Source: Conus ventricosus (Eukaryota; Mollusca; Gastropoda; Neogastropoda; Conidae). Taken from it: a DNA stretch of 64,000 nt. The stretch is taken from contig CM031609.1 in the NCBI GenBank assembly GCA_018398815.1, positions 26,654,021 through 26,718,020 of the forward strand, in the 5' to 3' direction. This document shows, one piece after another, positions 44,970 through 55,347 of the stretch. Below the pieces are notes generated by a model. The model did not search any database, was not told where the DNA came from, and saw nothing but the letters and a program-made list of their open reading frames with translations. Numbering within the stretch: position 1 is the stretch's first letter; the number at the start of each line of letters is the position of its first letter. A program made the position numbers and the translations under genes.

Positions 44970-45231
44970 GATAACAATGATAATAATAATATAATAATAA
45001 TAATAATAATGAGAGGAGGAGGAGGAGGAGGGGGAGAAGAAGAAGAAGAAGAAGAGAAGAAGAAGAAGAAGAAGAAGAAGAAGAAGAAGAAGAAGAAGAA
45101 GAAAGAAGAAGAACAAAAAAGAAGAAAGAAGAAGAAGAAGAAGAAGAACAACAACAACAACAACAACAACAGCTGCAGCAGCAGCAGCAATAGTAATGAT
45201 AATGATAATAAGAATGATGATAATAATGATG

Positions 45232-45294
<63 letters not shown>

Positions 45295-45324
45295 TCAATT
45301 ACAATCGACATTTTCATCATTTGT

Positions 45325-45420
<96 letters not shown>
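44970..45420 (+). repeat. Compound microsatellite: (AAT)n, (GAA)n, (CAA)n, (GA)n
   Basis: (AAT)n at 44980-45010, a polypurine (GGA/GAA)n tract at 45012-45148, (CAA/CAG)n at 45149-45190, (AAT/GAT)n at 45195-45292 and (GA)n at 45326-45419. The long homopurine stretches could form triplex DNA. All frames here are repeat artefacts. Confidence 0.9.
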
Positions 45421-45429
45421 GGCGGTAGT

Positions 45430-47460
45430 TGGCTGGCTGTGGAGGAATAGAATGTATACACCCTTCACAAAATAGAGATTAGTACTTAGGAAAAAGAACA
45501 GAAATGGACATTCGATGGAGTCTGATTGCATAGTCCATTCATTAGGTCTGCTGAAATCCAATCTGAAATGTGAGATCTACAAATCCAAATATGTTTCTTG
45601 ACTTTCTCCCAGAGTTGGTACATCATAGCTGAAATATTGTAGCGTTTTGTCTTCATAATGTAACCTGTCACAATTCACAGGTTACTAAGGTTTTAAACAA
45701 TTTTAGTAATAAGACGCTTTTTATTTTCCTGTTTGGCCACTTCCTGTTGCCTGGTCTCTTCCTGCAAATGTGTTGAGCCAGACAGACAGGTTGTGGAAAC
45801 GCTCTGCGTGGCTTGGGGATGCTAATCCATTTTAGTTACCCTAAGTATTAAAAATATGCTTCTAAAAGATACCAACTGATTCTTTTCCTTTAGAATTGCC
45901 GTATATTTTCTATGCTGTCAGCTGGATGGCATTGATTTTTGGTGGATTTTCCTATAAGAATTGCACTTGGCTTTAGCTGTTTTACTTTCAGTTGCTAGAA
46001 TTTTAGGCCCACATGTTGAATTAAGTTTAAACCTAACTGTAATATTCGAAGGTGAGTTCAGGTTATTATTCACTGTTTCTTTAGAATGTGGTTCACACCC
46101 CATTGTTTCAGAAACATTTTTGAGAGATTGTATTTTAGACCACATGGTCCTAAATAAATCTCATTTTCCCTTGTCCCTTGCAGAAAATGTTAATAGCACC
46201 ACATGGTCCCAGACATAATTCTGTAAGAATGGAATCTTGGCCACATGGTCCCAAATGTATCTTACCTCTTTGTTCTTGCAGTGAAATAGTGTTTGTCACA
46301 TGGTTTTAGTGGAGGACATCACATGGGTCTTTGTGTTTTGATCATGGCACATGTGTTTAATCATGGCACATGTGTTGAGTTTGGTACATGGTTCTTTGTG
46401 GTTTAATCATGGCACATGCGCGCTGGTAACCTACTCGTTTTTGAGTGAACCAGTATTTTTGGAAGAAGAAGAAGACATGTGTTAAGTTTGGAGAAGTTTT
46501 CCTTAAATTTCAGAGGATGTTTTATTTTTGCCTTCTCAGTTGAAAAGAAAAGAAAAGCGTGCTTTAAAGGATTACTGTTATCCTTAAAATGATTTTATTA
46601 GTGTCAATTTAGAGACTGATTTTCACTGAGATGGCTATGGTAGTTATAGTATGAAATTGGTTTTATGGGGACATCTGTTGGAAACCTGGGAAAGGAATGA
46701 TTGATCTGGCTTGCTGCCTAGTGGTTCAGTTGGATGACTGATGAAGGATGTAAGCAGATTTGCCGCCATGGTCAGGTGGCCAATTAATAGCGAAGAGCTT
46801 TCAGTTTAACATTGGATCGGATCAAAGTGTGTTTGGCATTACCATAACCATGGTCAAGTGGATTTGAACTTGATAAGATCACTACTACTTTATTAGTGAT
46901 GCATTGTCCCTCATTGTGTGTTTCCCAGTTGGGATGTTTGCTGAAGGTCTTGATAGCTTTTGATTTGGCCATTGTTATTATTTGTGTTTTTTTCGCACAG
47001 TCCTGTGTAGCTTTTTATGTTTTGTAGTCTTTTGCAGTGCCCCCTTTTGAGTTTTCCACTCCCTTTTTCTTCTCTTTGTCACAACCCAAAAGTTCTTGTC
47101 ATTAATCATCTGAAAATTGAATCAGTCCATGTTTATAGTTAATATTGTTGTTTGGATTTTTGTCTATTTAAAGCATTAATAAAAATTGGAGGAGTAATCG
47201 TACAGTCAGAGTTTTGGTTATTTGTGGTCTGGGTCTGTGCGTTAGAAACTTGGGTTACAATAAAAATGGGTTAGATCATGACCTTGGAATCAGTGACATT
47301 ACGCTGTTAACCTTGCACAACACCAGCGATCAATGGATCTTAGCAAGCAATAGTCAGGATTAGGATTTTCATAAATACCAGTCTACTGATCTGAGTACTT
47401 TACAATATCTTTGATATGGCGGTCAGTAACAGCCCTTACATGAAAAATGTAACCAACACA
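45430..47460. other. Intergenic, no gene seen; CACATGG-rich part
   Basis: No gene recognised. Between about 46140 and 46420 the words CCACATGGTCC and AATCATGGCACATG recur several times at irregular spacing, suggesting a decayed short tandem repeat. A short GAAGAAGAAGA stretch at 46462 might be the 3' tail of a lost LINE. Confidence 0.4.
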
Positions 47461-47480
47461 CAACACACACACACACACAC

Positions 47481-47511
<31 letters not shown>

Positions 47512-47534
47512 CACAGAGAGAGAGAGAGAGAGAG

Positions 47535-47584
<50 letters not shown>
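47461..47584. repeat. (CA)n then (GA)n microsatellites
   Basis: (CA)n at 47461-47513 joined to (GA)n at 47514-47584, immediately upstream of the putative host exon. Confidence 0.9.
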
Positions 47585-47589
<5 letters not shown>

Positions 47590-47640
47590 GCGCACTGTTC
47601 ATTTTCTTCATAAAAACAACGAAGTCATGACTACGACTAA

Positions 47641-48287
47641 ACAAATAGCCTACTTAATGTAACAGAGACTGAACAAACCAAGCCTTGTGTTAACGCTGGT
47701 AAAAATCAGAGTATCAAAATAAACGTTTCTACGCAACAGAGGACTGCAAAAAGAACTGTTACTCATAATACTAAGCCAGAGAACACTTCAATGAGAATCA
47801 ATGGCTTGGCTGAATGTCTGAAAATCCCAGCTGTGAAAGAATTTACGATTGAAGGTTCAACCGGTTATTTCCGTGCTGAAAGTCATTTCTATGCTCAAAA
47901 TTCGCTTGGAGTCAAGAAATGGGAGTGTCGATTTATGATCCACGTTCATCCTCACCAAGTTGTGCGTTTTCAAATAGACGAGTGCACCAATATGAGTGAT
48001 GTTCGGTTTAGGTACTCAGACTATGTCAGCTCAATCAGAGGAAATGAAGTTTTGATAGACTGTATGGGGTTCAAATACTTTCCAGTTCAATATAGTATGA
48101 CAGATACTGTCATTGTCAAAGTGCGCGAGAACCATCACTCACTATTGCAGCTTCGGTTGGAGAAATACAGAAGAAATACGTCTGTGTCTTTGTCTTTTTC
48201 TGCGGTTAACCGGTCCCAAAGGCAGCATGTTGAACTGCAACACATATATCTGTCATCGTCTGATGGTAAGTATCAGTTTTGACAAAC

Positions 48288-48366
<79 letters not shown>

Positions 48367-48409
48367 TCCAGAAAGCCTGCCTGATAAATCTAAACCACTG
48401 AATATGTAA
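47641..48409 (+). CDS. Putative terminal exons of a host gene
   Basis: A frame open from 47641 to 48265 ends at a good donor (GATG|GTAAGT, phase 1). An acceptor at 48371 (CTCTCTTCCAG) continues in the right phase for 12 codons to TAA at 48407-48409 (LPDKSKPLNM). The intron of 106 bp is almost entirely (CT)n. Possible exon starts are 47649 or 47666 after AG dinucleotides. The ~200-residue product has alternating hydrophobic beta-like strands with GVKKWECRFMIHVHPHQVVR, DECTNM and DCMGFKYF. It looks extracellular or TRAF/CUB-like in texture, but I do not recognise a family. No frameshift inside, unlike the neighbouring mobile elements. Confidence 0.4.
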
Positions 48410-48732
48410 AGGAGATATTGTTGGACCAGCATGTCGTTGTCGAGGGCAGTCAGGAAGTCGATCCAGATTTTAAGAAGAGCATTTTTTCGGTACTACTTAC
48501 TCTCAAAGACATGAGCTGACTGAAGTAGGTCAGCGAAATTTGTTAAATGATTATTGAAGTTTCCTTTTACATATTCTTGAACTCCTTCCAGAATTCTTCA
48601 GATGTAGGGTTGTACCCAAACAGTAAATCAACGTGTTGCGTTCAGTTCGAGAGAACTATAAAATGCCGAGTCTATCTCACTGCTAGTTTTAACCAGTTTC
48701 ATATGCTCTCAACTATACAGTTTCAATCAGTT
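48410..48732. other. Interval between host exon and Polinton 2
   Basis: No gene seen. The left terminus of Polinton 2 should be here, but I find no sequence matching the inverse of its right-end repeats and no match to the Polinton 1 termini. Confidence 0.4.
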
Positions 48733-49359
48733 TTAAACCTTTTTTTTAAACAAACATGCATACTGGGTAGGATTATCTGTTTTTTAATACTAATTTATAA
48801 AAAAAAATTGAGATTTTAGTTTTTGCTTAATCCTGTTTTTTCCTGATCATTTTCAGTAACATCATTTTCACGCATAAATTCATCAAATGCGTCTCTGTCT
48901 TTCATGTGAAATAAAACTACAGTCTTTAATTTTTTTTCTAAAGTCTTTTAAAACCGAGTTATATTTCTGACATAAAATCCACACACTTATTCCAGCATGT
49001 CTTCCACTGAAAGCCAGTTTTGACAAAGTTTTTCTTTTTTAACTATGTCTCTTTCTGCTGATCAGTCATCAATAATAAATAGTGTATGCATTCCCTCAAA
49101 CAGTCTATAAAAGTATTCTAAACACTCACTCAGTTTAATGCTGGGATCAATCAAATATATGTCATCATCTGCCTATAAACATTCGATCATGATATGATTG
49201 GTTCCATTTTAAGGTTGGGCAAAAAATTACTATATGATCAAAATTATAACGATAAACTGTTTGTAATAGGTCGAGGACGAATATTGTTTTTCCGCAACCA
49301 GTCTGTCCACAAATCAATGAACAATGAGAGGGTTTTGTCATAAAGTTTAACTGCTCCAT
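48733..49359 (-). pseudogene. Packaging ATPase (FtsK/A32 type), Polinton 2
   Basis: Minus-strand start at 49359: MEQLNFMTKPSHCSLICGQT with the P-loop GQTGCGKT, followed by VIFCPTLKWNQ. After frame changes there is a Walker B-like hydrophobic-Asp segment with SAERDIVKK, VVLFHMKDRDAFDEF, and the C-terminus TDNPTQYACLFKKKV before the stop at 48733. Length about 210 residues, similar to the Polinton 1 copy. It is the outermost gene on the left, whereas in Polinton 1 the ATPase is internal and next to the capsid gene. Confidence 0.8.
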
Positions 49360-49363
49360 GGTT

Positions 49364-50243
49364 TTATAACAGAATTTGATCTAATCCAGTTATTATTTTT
49401 ATCATACTCTCTGTCAAAACTTGTTCAGTAAAAAAAAAAATCCTAATAAGATCTAAATGTGTAAGATTAATCCAATTCAGTTCTGTGAGATTGCTTCTAT
49501 TTAGACTAATTATGTAATATTGATTCTGTAGCTGGTTGTAATGATCTTAATATCCTCACTGTTGTTAAGAACGACGACATAACTTTAAGTTTTTCAACGT
49601 TTAAGTTTTGCCAGCTAATAAAAATTCCTTTCATAAGGATGTCACTAACACCCAAAGCTCAATTCCTCTCCACATCTTTTAAGACAGAAATTTCAAATAT
49701 TTTTGTGAACGTGTCTCCTAATTTCATGCGTGGAATGAACTGTAATTTTGTAGAAGCATCCTTCAAAACTGATTCTCTTCTGTGGAGGATGTACTGTTTA
49801 TACCCAAACGGCTTTATTTCGATTTCTTTCCGACTATTGTCCTCTGGCATAAGACTTATATGTAAAGGACCAGAGTTGAATGTATTTCTGAAACTTTTTT
49901 GACGGTCAAAAAATGTTAAGGGGCTTAAGAATTCAAATTTTATGTCCCATTCTAAATATGGGTCTAAGTGCCATTTGTTGTCAGTTTTTCGAACTATTCT
50001 ATATTCATAATGACTTGCATTATTTGTTTCTACATTGCGCAGTTGTTCTAGTTTAGGAAACGTTTTGTTGTCGCTTACCTCTTTGCATTTATAATAACCA
50101 TCTTTACTGTTCTCAAAACCATACAAACCGCCTATCTCACCGTTCTGTTCAAAGTCCTCAGTGTCTGCAAGGTCTTTTAATACTAAAGTTATACACCTTA
50201 CAGGTGCTAATGTAACCCCTGATTCTTCTGGTCCACGCAACAT
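49364..50243 (-). pseudogene. Conserved unknown protein (DLADT family), Polinton 2
   Basis: The ATG at 50243 opens a 194-residue uninterrupted frame with LKDLADTEDFEQNGEIGG, LYGFENSKDGYYKCKEVS, SHYEYRIVRKTDNKW and LTFFDRQKSFRNTFNSG. A frame change near 49655 leads to a C-terminal part ending at about 49364 (MIKIITGLDQILL). It is homologous to 15330-16187 of Polinton 1. Rich in beta-like alternation, no catalytic signature. Here it lies upstream of the ATPase, so the pair order is reversed relative to Polinton 1. Function unknown. Confidence 0.55.
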
Positions 50244-50353
50244 TTTTAGTACAGCTTATTTTATTTCTAAAACAATGCGCAGGTTATCACATTTCACGAC
50301 TTTCCCTGTTTTGTCTGTTATTTTTATATTAAATGATCCTACCCTCCCACAAG

Positions 50354-50948
50354 CTATTTTTTTAACTGTAAATTAGGAAATTGTATAATTTCATAATCGC
50401 AATATGCAGCTTTTCCTGATGGAAGAGCTCTTAAAACAGTTGAGGGCCTTCCATCATATAAGTTTTCATCAGTGCTCAGCTCGTCTAAATGAACATAGAG
50501 TAATGAATGTAATTCAAGATCAAGCGATTTCCCCCCTCATAAGTAGCTTGTTTTGGTGTGACTCTAAAGGCTCGATTGGAAGTTGTAAAGCCTAACATTT
50601 TAGCTAGCTCTCCATCAAAATAGTAACCTACTTCTTCTTTTTCAGGTTTGAATGTCAGCAAATTTTTTAGATTTGCATTGTTATGTTTGAGAGTAATTTT
50701 GAGGTTACTCATTGCTTCTTTTAGTGAGCAAGACCCGTAATAACCATCAGGTACGGTTAACTGGCTAACTAAGTTTCCTCTATTGTCAGCTTTTTGAACC
50801 TTATTCTTCTTCTTGGATTTACTTATATTAAACTATACGACTTGGTAAAAAATTTCATGGAGTGTGACCCTTCGAGTTCCGCAATCGTTATCAATAGCAT
50901 ATTTTAAAAAAATGAAGGACTGTCTTGGGTTGTTATTGTTACAAACAT
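50354..50948 (-). pseudogene. Conserved late protein (IPDGYY family), Polinton 2
   Basis: Minus-strand start at 50948 (MFVTITTQDSP), then TRRVTLHEIFYQVV. After a stop come LTVPDGYYGSCSLKEAMSNL, a 75-residue open stretch with YYFDGELAKMLGFTTSNRAF, and the end GRPSTVLRALPSGKAAYCDY with a stop at 50354. Matches 20659-21270 of Polinton 1. The gene is divergent from the structural gene starting at 50966 (17 bp apart), so they may share a promoter region. Confidence 0.6.
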
Positions 50949-50965
50949 TTTTTAAACAAGATACA

Positions 50966-52159
50966 AATGAGTGCATTCAAATATACTAATGCAAAATATT
51001 CTGTTGGACCGCACTACAATCTTAAAAATATAACAACTGATACACTTGACATTTCTGTGACAGTCTGACACCTTTCAAGTAAAGGTTAGTACTCCATTGA
51101 ACAGCTGTCTTAACCCTCCAATTAAAAAAGACCACATCCCAAAAGTGTGGTTCAGTCATCCGATGCAGTTTTATCAGAACCAGTTAAACTTTGCTGTGTT
51201 TTGTGCATCAACTGGGTGTGGAGTGTCGTATGCTGATCATTTAAATCATCCTGATCCTTTGGTGAGGTCAGTGTATAGATTTCATTCCTATTACAACCTT
51301 CAGACGTATTTGGTCTGAACTGCAAGCGCCATTACCAAATGACAAACCGTTTAATCCATTCAGCAACAGAATAGACATGATGAAGGCTTTTGAAAGGATC
51401 TGTAACGAATTCAATATTAATGTTAAGACAGACTTTAGACAAAAGTTGGATTGCAGTCATGGTTTAGGCACCCTTTACCTTTGGGGCGTGCACAGCGAGT
51501 ATAACTATGACTGCAGTCCTCCTTACACATCTTTCTCTTCAAGCACAACTGTTCACCTCGGGTCCATATAGCAAAAGTATAAAACAGCGTGGACGACATT
51601 TTAGACACATATGAGGGTCTGACTAAAGCAGGAATAGAACGAATAAACGATTCTATTCGTACTTATGTTTGGTGTTTTCTAGGTTCGTAAGCACAAGCGA
51701 AATCAAACATAATTAATCCTTCTACTGGCTTTGACGCACAAAAACAGTACTTGGCAAATTTAGAGGACGCCATTAATTCTGCAATTGATTTGCCTTTAAG
51801 TATTAAAAGGTACCAAGATGCTTTACAATACACAAGATCGAAAGTAGACTTTGCTGTTGGCACTGGTTTATACATGCTGCCTTCTGACCTCAGACTTCAG
51901 ATTGGAACAATAATAAACTACAATAATGAAATCCTTGTGGCAGGCAATGAACAGAAGGTCGGAAAATACGACATAAATTCTAAGCCAGTAATATTACAAA
52001 CAATTGATAAACAAGTCGATCCCCCGCCCCAAGAATAAGTCATCCAATCCCTAGGGCCGTTGAAGACAAAACAATAATGGCCATGAATATGAAAAGACAG
52101 CACTTGTTTTTGGATTAACTGGCCTAGGATTACTCGTTCTTTATCTTACTAAAAAGTAA
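50966..52159 (+). pseudogene. Probable minor capsid / structural protein with C-terminal TM tail, Polinton 2
   Basis: Start at 50966 (MSAFKYTNAKYSVGPHYNLK). Legible blocks: SEPVKL (51172), SVYRFHSYYNLQTYLV (51265), a 64-residue open stretch at 51377 with AFERICNEFNINVKTDFRQK and GLGTLYLWGV, and an open 95-residue stretch at 51751 with LPLSIKRYQDALQYTRSKVD and MLPSDLRLQIGTI. The end is a Pro-rich linker followed by TALVFGLTGLGLLVLYLTKK. The hydrophobic tail would anchor it in a membrane or the virion interior. Homologous to 19391-20623 in Polinton 1. Its last 30 bp overlap the convergent coiled-coil/TM gene. Confidence 0.6.
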
Positions 52160-53286
52160 CCCGACTATTAAGACGACTAATGCCCATAAGTGCTCGGCCA
52201 TAAAGCCAACTACTTTGCTTGCAGTAGACAAAAGCCAGCTAATGACAGAACCTAATAGAGTCGATGGCCTTACTTTTTAAAAATAAACCTGCAAGATGAT
52301 CAAGTTTTTAAAAAAATTTTTACCCATGATTTATCGGGCGGAGATGGAGGAGATGGCGGCAGAGGCACTGACCTTTGACCACCACTGCCTGTAATAGCCA
52401 ACACCAGTGTACTTATTGCAAATCCTAAGGCTGTTATAACGCTTGCTATGCTTGCTCTCTAAACAGTGTTCGTATTCGTTCTGCTAGCGTCGTGTTTTCA
52501 TATAAAATTCTTGGATAGTTTCTCTTACTCTGTTCACTTGAACGGTTAGTAGACAACACTTCTAGTCTTGATGATCTCTCTTGTTCAAGATCATGTAGTC
52601 TTTGTGTTATTCTTTCTTTAATATCATGTCCTAATTTGTAGTCGTCAGCCTCAACGAGTTTGTCTTTTTCTCTTTTTATATGCTCATCTAGTTCACCCAG
52701 TTTTGCTAAATTGTTTGTTAATTCACCTCTGATGCTTCTCAAAGCATGATCAAGGGCTGCTATTTCTCGCATAGGTAGCGGCGGATCGTGGATAGTTTTT
52801 AACGCAGTTTCTTCTGAAAAACTGGTTTCTGCTTGTAATATTTCGTCTGCTGTTTGACTTAAATCTTTAAGGGCTATGTTTTGCATTTGGTTATCTGTTG
52901 GAAGTTCTTGCAGTGTGTTTTGAAGTTTAACAACTGCCTCCCTATCTAATTTTGGTTGTTTAGCAATGTTAAGGCGACTTTGATCGCCCACACTGAGCCT
53001 TTGTCTAATTGTACTCTTGGCTAAAAACTTTGATGGGTCTGGTTTAGTTGTAAGCTGTACAAGTTGTCCTTGGTCGTTTCTCACAAACAGATGGTTATTT
53101 TTTTAGTTCAAAATCATTAGGGTCTAACTATTCGGGAGGTTCTTGATCTAAAATTTGGTAAAATGATCTGACCTTACTTTCTGTTAATTCACGCCGCAAT
53201 GATTGGTGCTGAGTTAAAGGGGTCATTTCACTCACGTCGTCTCCAGGATCAAAAACATCATAATCTTCATCTTCAATGCCTACCAT
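52130..53286 (-). pseudogene. Coiled-coil plus C-terminal TM protein, Polinton 2
   Basis: Minus-strand start at 53286 (MVGIEDEDYDVFDPGDDVSE). After two stops there is a 212-residue uninterrupted frame (53084-52446) with NIALKDLSQTADEILQAETS, ETALKTIHDPPLPMREIAAL, RGELTNNLAKLGELDEHIKR, and YENTTLAERIRTLFREQ. A frame change then gives a hydrophobic helix SVITALGFAISTLVLAITGS, a Ser/Pro spacer (PLPPSPPSPPDKSW), and a final helix with HLWALVVLIVGLLFSK. Layout is identical to the Polinton 1 copy at 18151-19435. A membrane-spanning virion protein is plausible; no enzyme motif is visible. Confidence 0.65.
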
Positions 53287-53312
53287 GTTCAAAAAACTTT
53301 CATTTTGTTTTA

Positions 53313-54565
53313 TAAAAAAAAGTCACAAGCATATGGTTCAATTCTTGACCTGCATAGATGACTAAAAGAGTCCTTTGGCATAAAGGGAAATAAACAGAAT
53401 ATTATCATTCCAAAAAATCCATCTACTATTGATTCAGATCAAATTCTTACTGTCAAATTTCCAGACCTAGGAGCAGATGAAATGATTGTACCAGGCTCTG
53501 TACGACTTACTTTCAAAATAGAACTCGTATCAGCAACAGACCCAAACAGGACAGTAGTCCAGAATCTGGGACGGGCAATTGTTAAAAAACATTCTATAAA
53601 ACTTGAGGGGCAAGAGATATTTTCTTTATACAATGCAGACATTTTTTTTAATCTATTCTGATCTATGGCTAACCACGAATGAAAGGGTTGATCTTGCGTT
53701 TCAAGGAATTGAAAGTGATGAAGCACCGAAACACAGAATAGGCGCCGCAGATGCTAAAGGCAGTAACAAGGCTGAAGCTATAAAATTTGCGTATGGAAAT
53801 CGCTTTTCCATACCCTTGGATTTTGAGTTGTTAAGTGCGCATGCACTATACTTTCAAGGAGCATTAAAAGACAGATTGTCATACGAACTAACTTTTAATA
53901 AATACAAACGTGTTATCAAATCGTCAGACGCTGCAACAAAGTACAGAATTTCTGACATCTCATTAGAGTTTGACACTGTTAGCAACCCTAACTTAGCAAG
54001 GCTGATCGAGCAGCAATATCAGTCAAAATTTGCAATATATTACGAAAGAGTGATTCATCATTCTAAATATACCAAAAGCAGGGCAGAAACTATATGGAAT
54101 TTTAGTTTTAGCGCCTGAGCAAGATTACTTAAAGGTATTTTATTGTTGTGTGAAGATGAAGAACCATTTGAAAGACAAACTGAAAAGTTTATTAATCCTA
54201 AAACAATGAAAGTACAATGTTCAATTGAGGGTAGTCCTAACCAAATCTACGGTAGCGGGCTTAAACCTTATTAGCATTTTGGCGAAATAAGAAAATTGTT
54301 TGGAGGTGGAAGGCATAGAAGTCCAACAGCTGACCTTGTGGCTAAAGATCTACACCTTCATAATGTTAAACTTGATGATTATTTAACAACGAAATACGGT
54401 TTATGGATTGACCTAAGGTCGACAGAGGATAATCAGTTGCATGGAAGTGGGAGAATTGTTAAAGATGGAATAACCAATCAAATTGATAAAACAGAAGAGA
54501 ACGATAAACCACTTAATGTTGTTTTTTTAATATATGATGCGCAGCTGAATATTCAAGACAACTGA
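53313..54565 (+). pseudogene. Probable major capsid protein (double jelly-roll type), Polinton 2
   Basis: The first legible part, SQAYGSILDLHR, aligns with the N-terminus of the Polinton 1 protein; no in-frame ATG is evident. Then LTVKFPDLGADEMIVPGSVR, GRAIVKKHSIKLEGQEIF, and a 171-residue open stretch (53603-54118) with IYSDLWLTTNERVDLAF, RFSIPLDFELLSAHALYFQG and LSYELTFNKYKRVI. After two interruptions the last 89 residues (54296-54565) include LDDYLTTKYGLWIDLRST and QLHGSGRIV, ending QLNIQDN. This is the largest structural gene of the element. The shell role is inferred from the family. Confidence 0.7.
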
Positions 54566-54614
54566 TTAAGAGATATACAATATGAAATTATTTTTTATTT
54601 TTAAAAAAAAAAGC

Positions 54615-55296
54615 ATGTCTGTTCAGGTTTATCCAAAAGTGCCTAAAGAAGAGATAGTAGAAAGCCCTGATATAAAAACCTTCAGATTAACAAACATTAC
54701 ACAAATGCAACAAAACTAGAGCAAGACCTTTCAAAATACAGCAAAACCAAACGAAGGTATTGTGCTGTCTTTAATGCTGTTATATATGTTAATACTGGAA
54801 CATCGACTTTTAGTGCTCTATCAGCAGGAACAAGTGTAGGTCTCTTAGCAACAGGCTTAGGCGCATCGGTAGCTTAACCTCTAGGCGGTTTGTCTTTAAC
54901 TCTTGGCCTTTGTTCATTAGCTTCAAGTGCTGCCAGCAAAAAATGAAAACTAAACTCCAAAAAACACAGCTATGGTTCAGCTAATAACAGCTAGACTTAG
55001 TTCGTTCGAACTGATAATAAATAAAGCACTAGTTGCCTCGCAAATCACGGATGAAGAATTTAGTCGTTTACAGGCTGATTTTGATGACTACAAAAGACAA
55101 AAGTCTGATCTTCAAAAAAAAAAGGCGCAGGCAACTTTTTCACAGACACCGATGAGATAAAAAAGGAATGTTCAAAAAAAGTAAATGAGACATTAAACTC
55201 TGTTCTAAACAGCTCACATTAACAACGCCAAAGGGCGTTTATACTTTGATTTATGAGTCCAAGCACAAAAAGACCGTTGATATTGATTCTGACTAA
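54615..55296 (+). pseudogene. Hydrophobic Gly-rich / ITDEEF protein, Polinton 2
   Basis: Start MSVQVYPKVPKEEIVESPDI at 54615, then LTNITQMQQ. After a frame change come a basic LEQDLSKYSKTKRRYCAV, a Gly/Ala/Ser-rich hydrophobic region (VGLLATGLGASVA, GGLSLTLGLCSLASSA), then LITARLSSFELIINKALVAS and QITDEEFSRLQADFDDYKRQ, and a C-terminal TLTTPKGVYTLIYESKHKKT tail. It is about 220 residues if continuous. It lies between capsid and polymerase here but beside the integrase in Polinton 1. The hydrophobic hairpin suggests membrane insertion; the role is unknown. Confidence 0.6.
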
Positions 55297-55347
55297 GTAA
55301 TTTCTTTTTATTTAAATAAATATTTTGAGTTAGAAAAGAAACTCAAC

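Noticed and set aside
44934..45461. Open frames rich in poly-Leu/Ile, poly-Lys/Asn or Glu/Arg
   Set aside because: Produced by (AAT)n, (GAA)n and (GA)n repeats; no composition typical of a gene.
45961..46218. 85-residue + strand frame with a signal-peptide-like start
   Set aside because: No similarity recognised, no splice signals that connect it, and it runs into the CACATGG-rich repeat.
48591..48819. Possible further exon after CTCCTTCCAG
   Set aside because: In the phase required by the upstream donor it meets a stop after about a dozen codons, and it overlaps the 3' end of the Polinton 2 ATPase.
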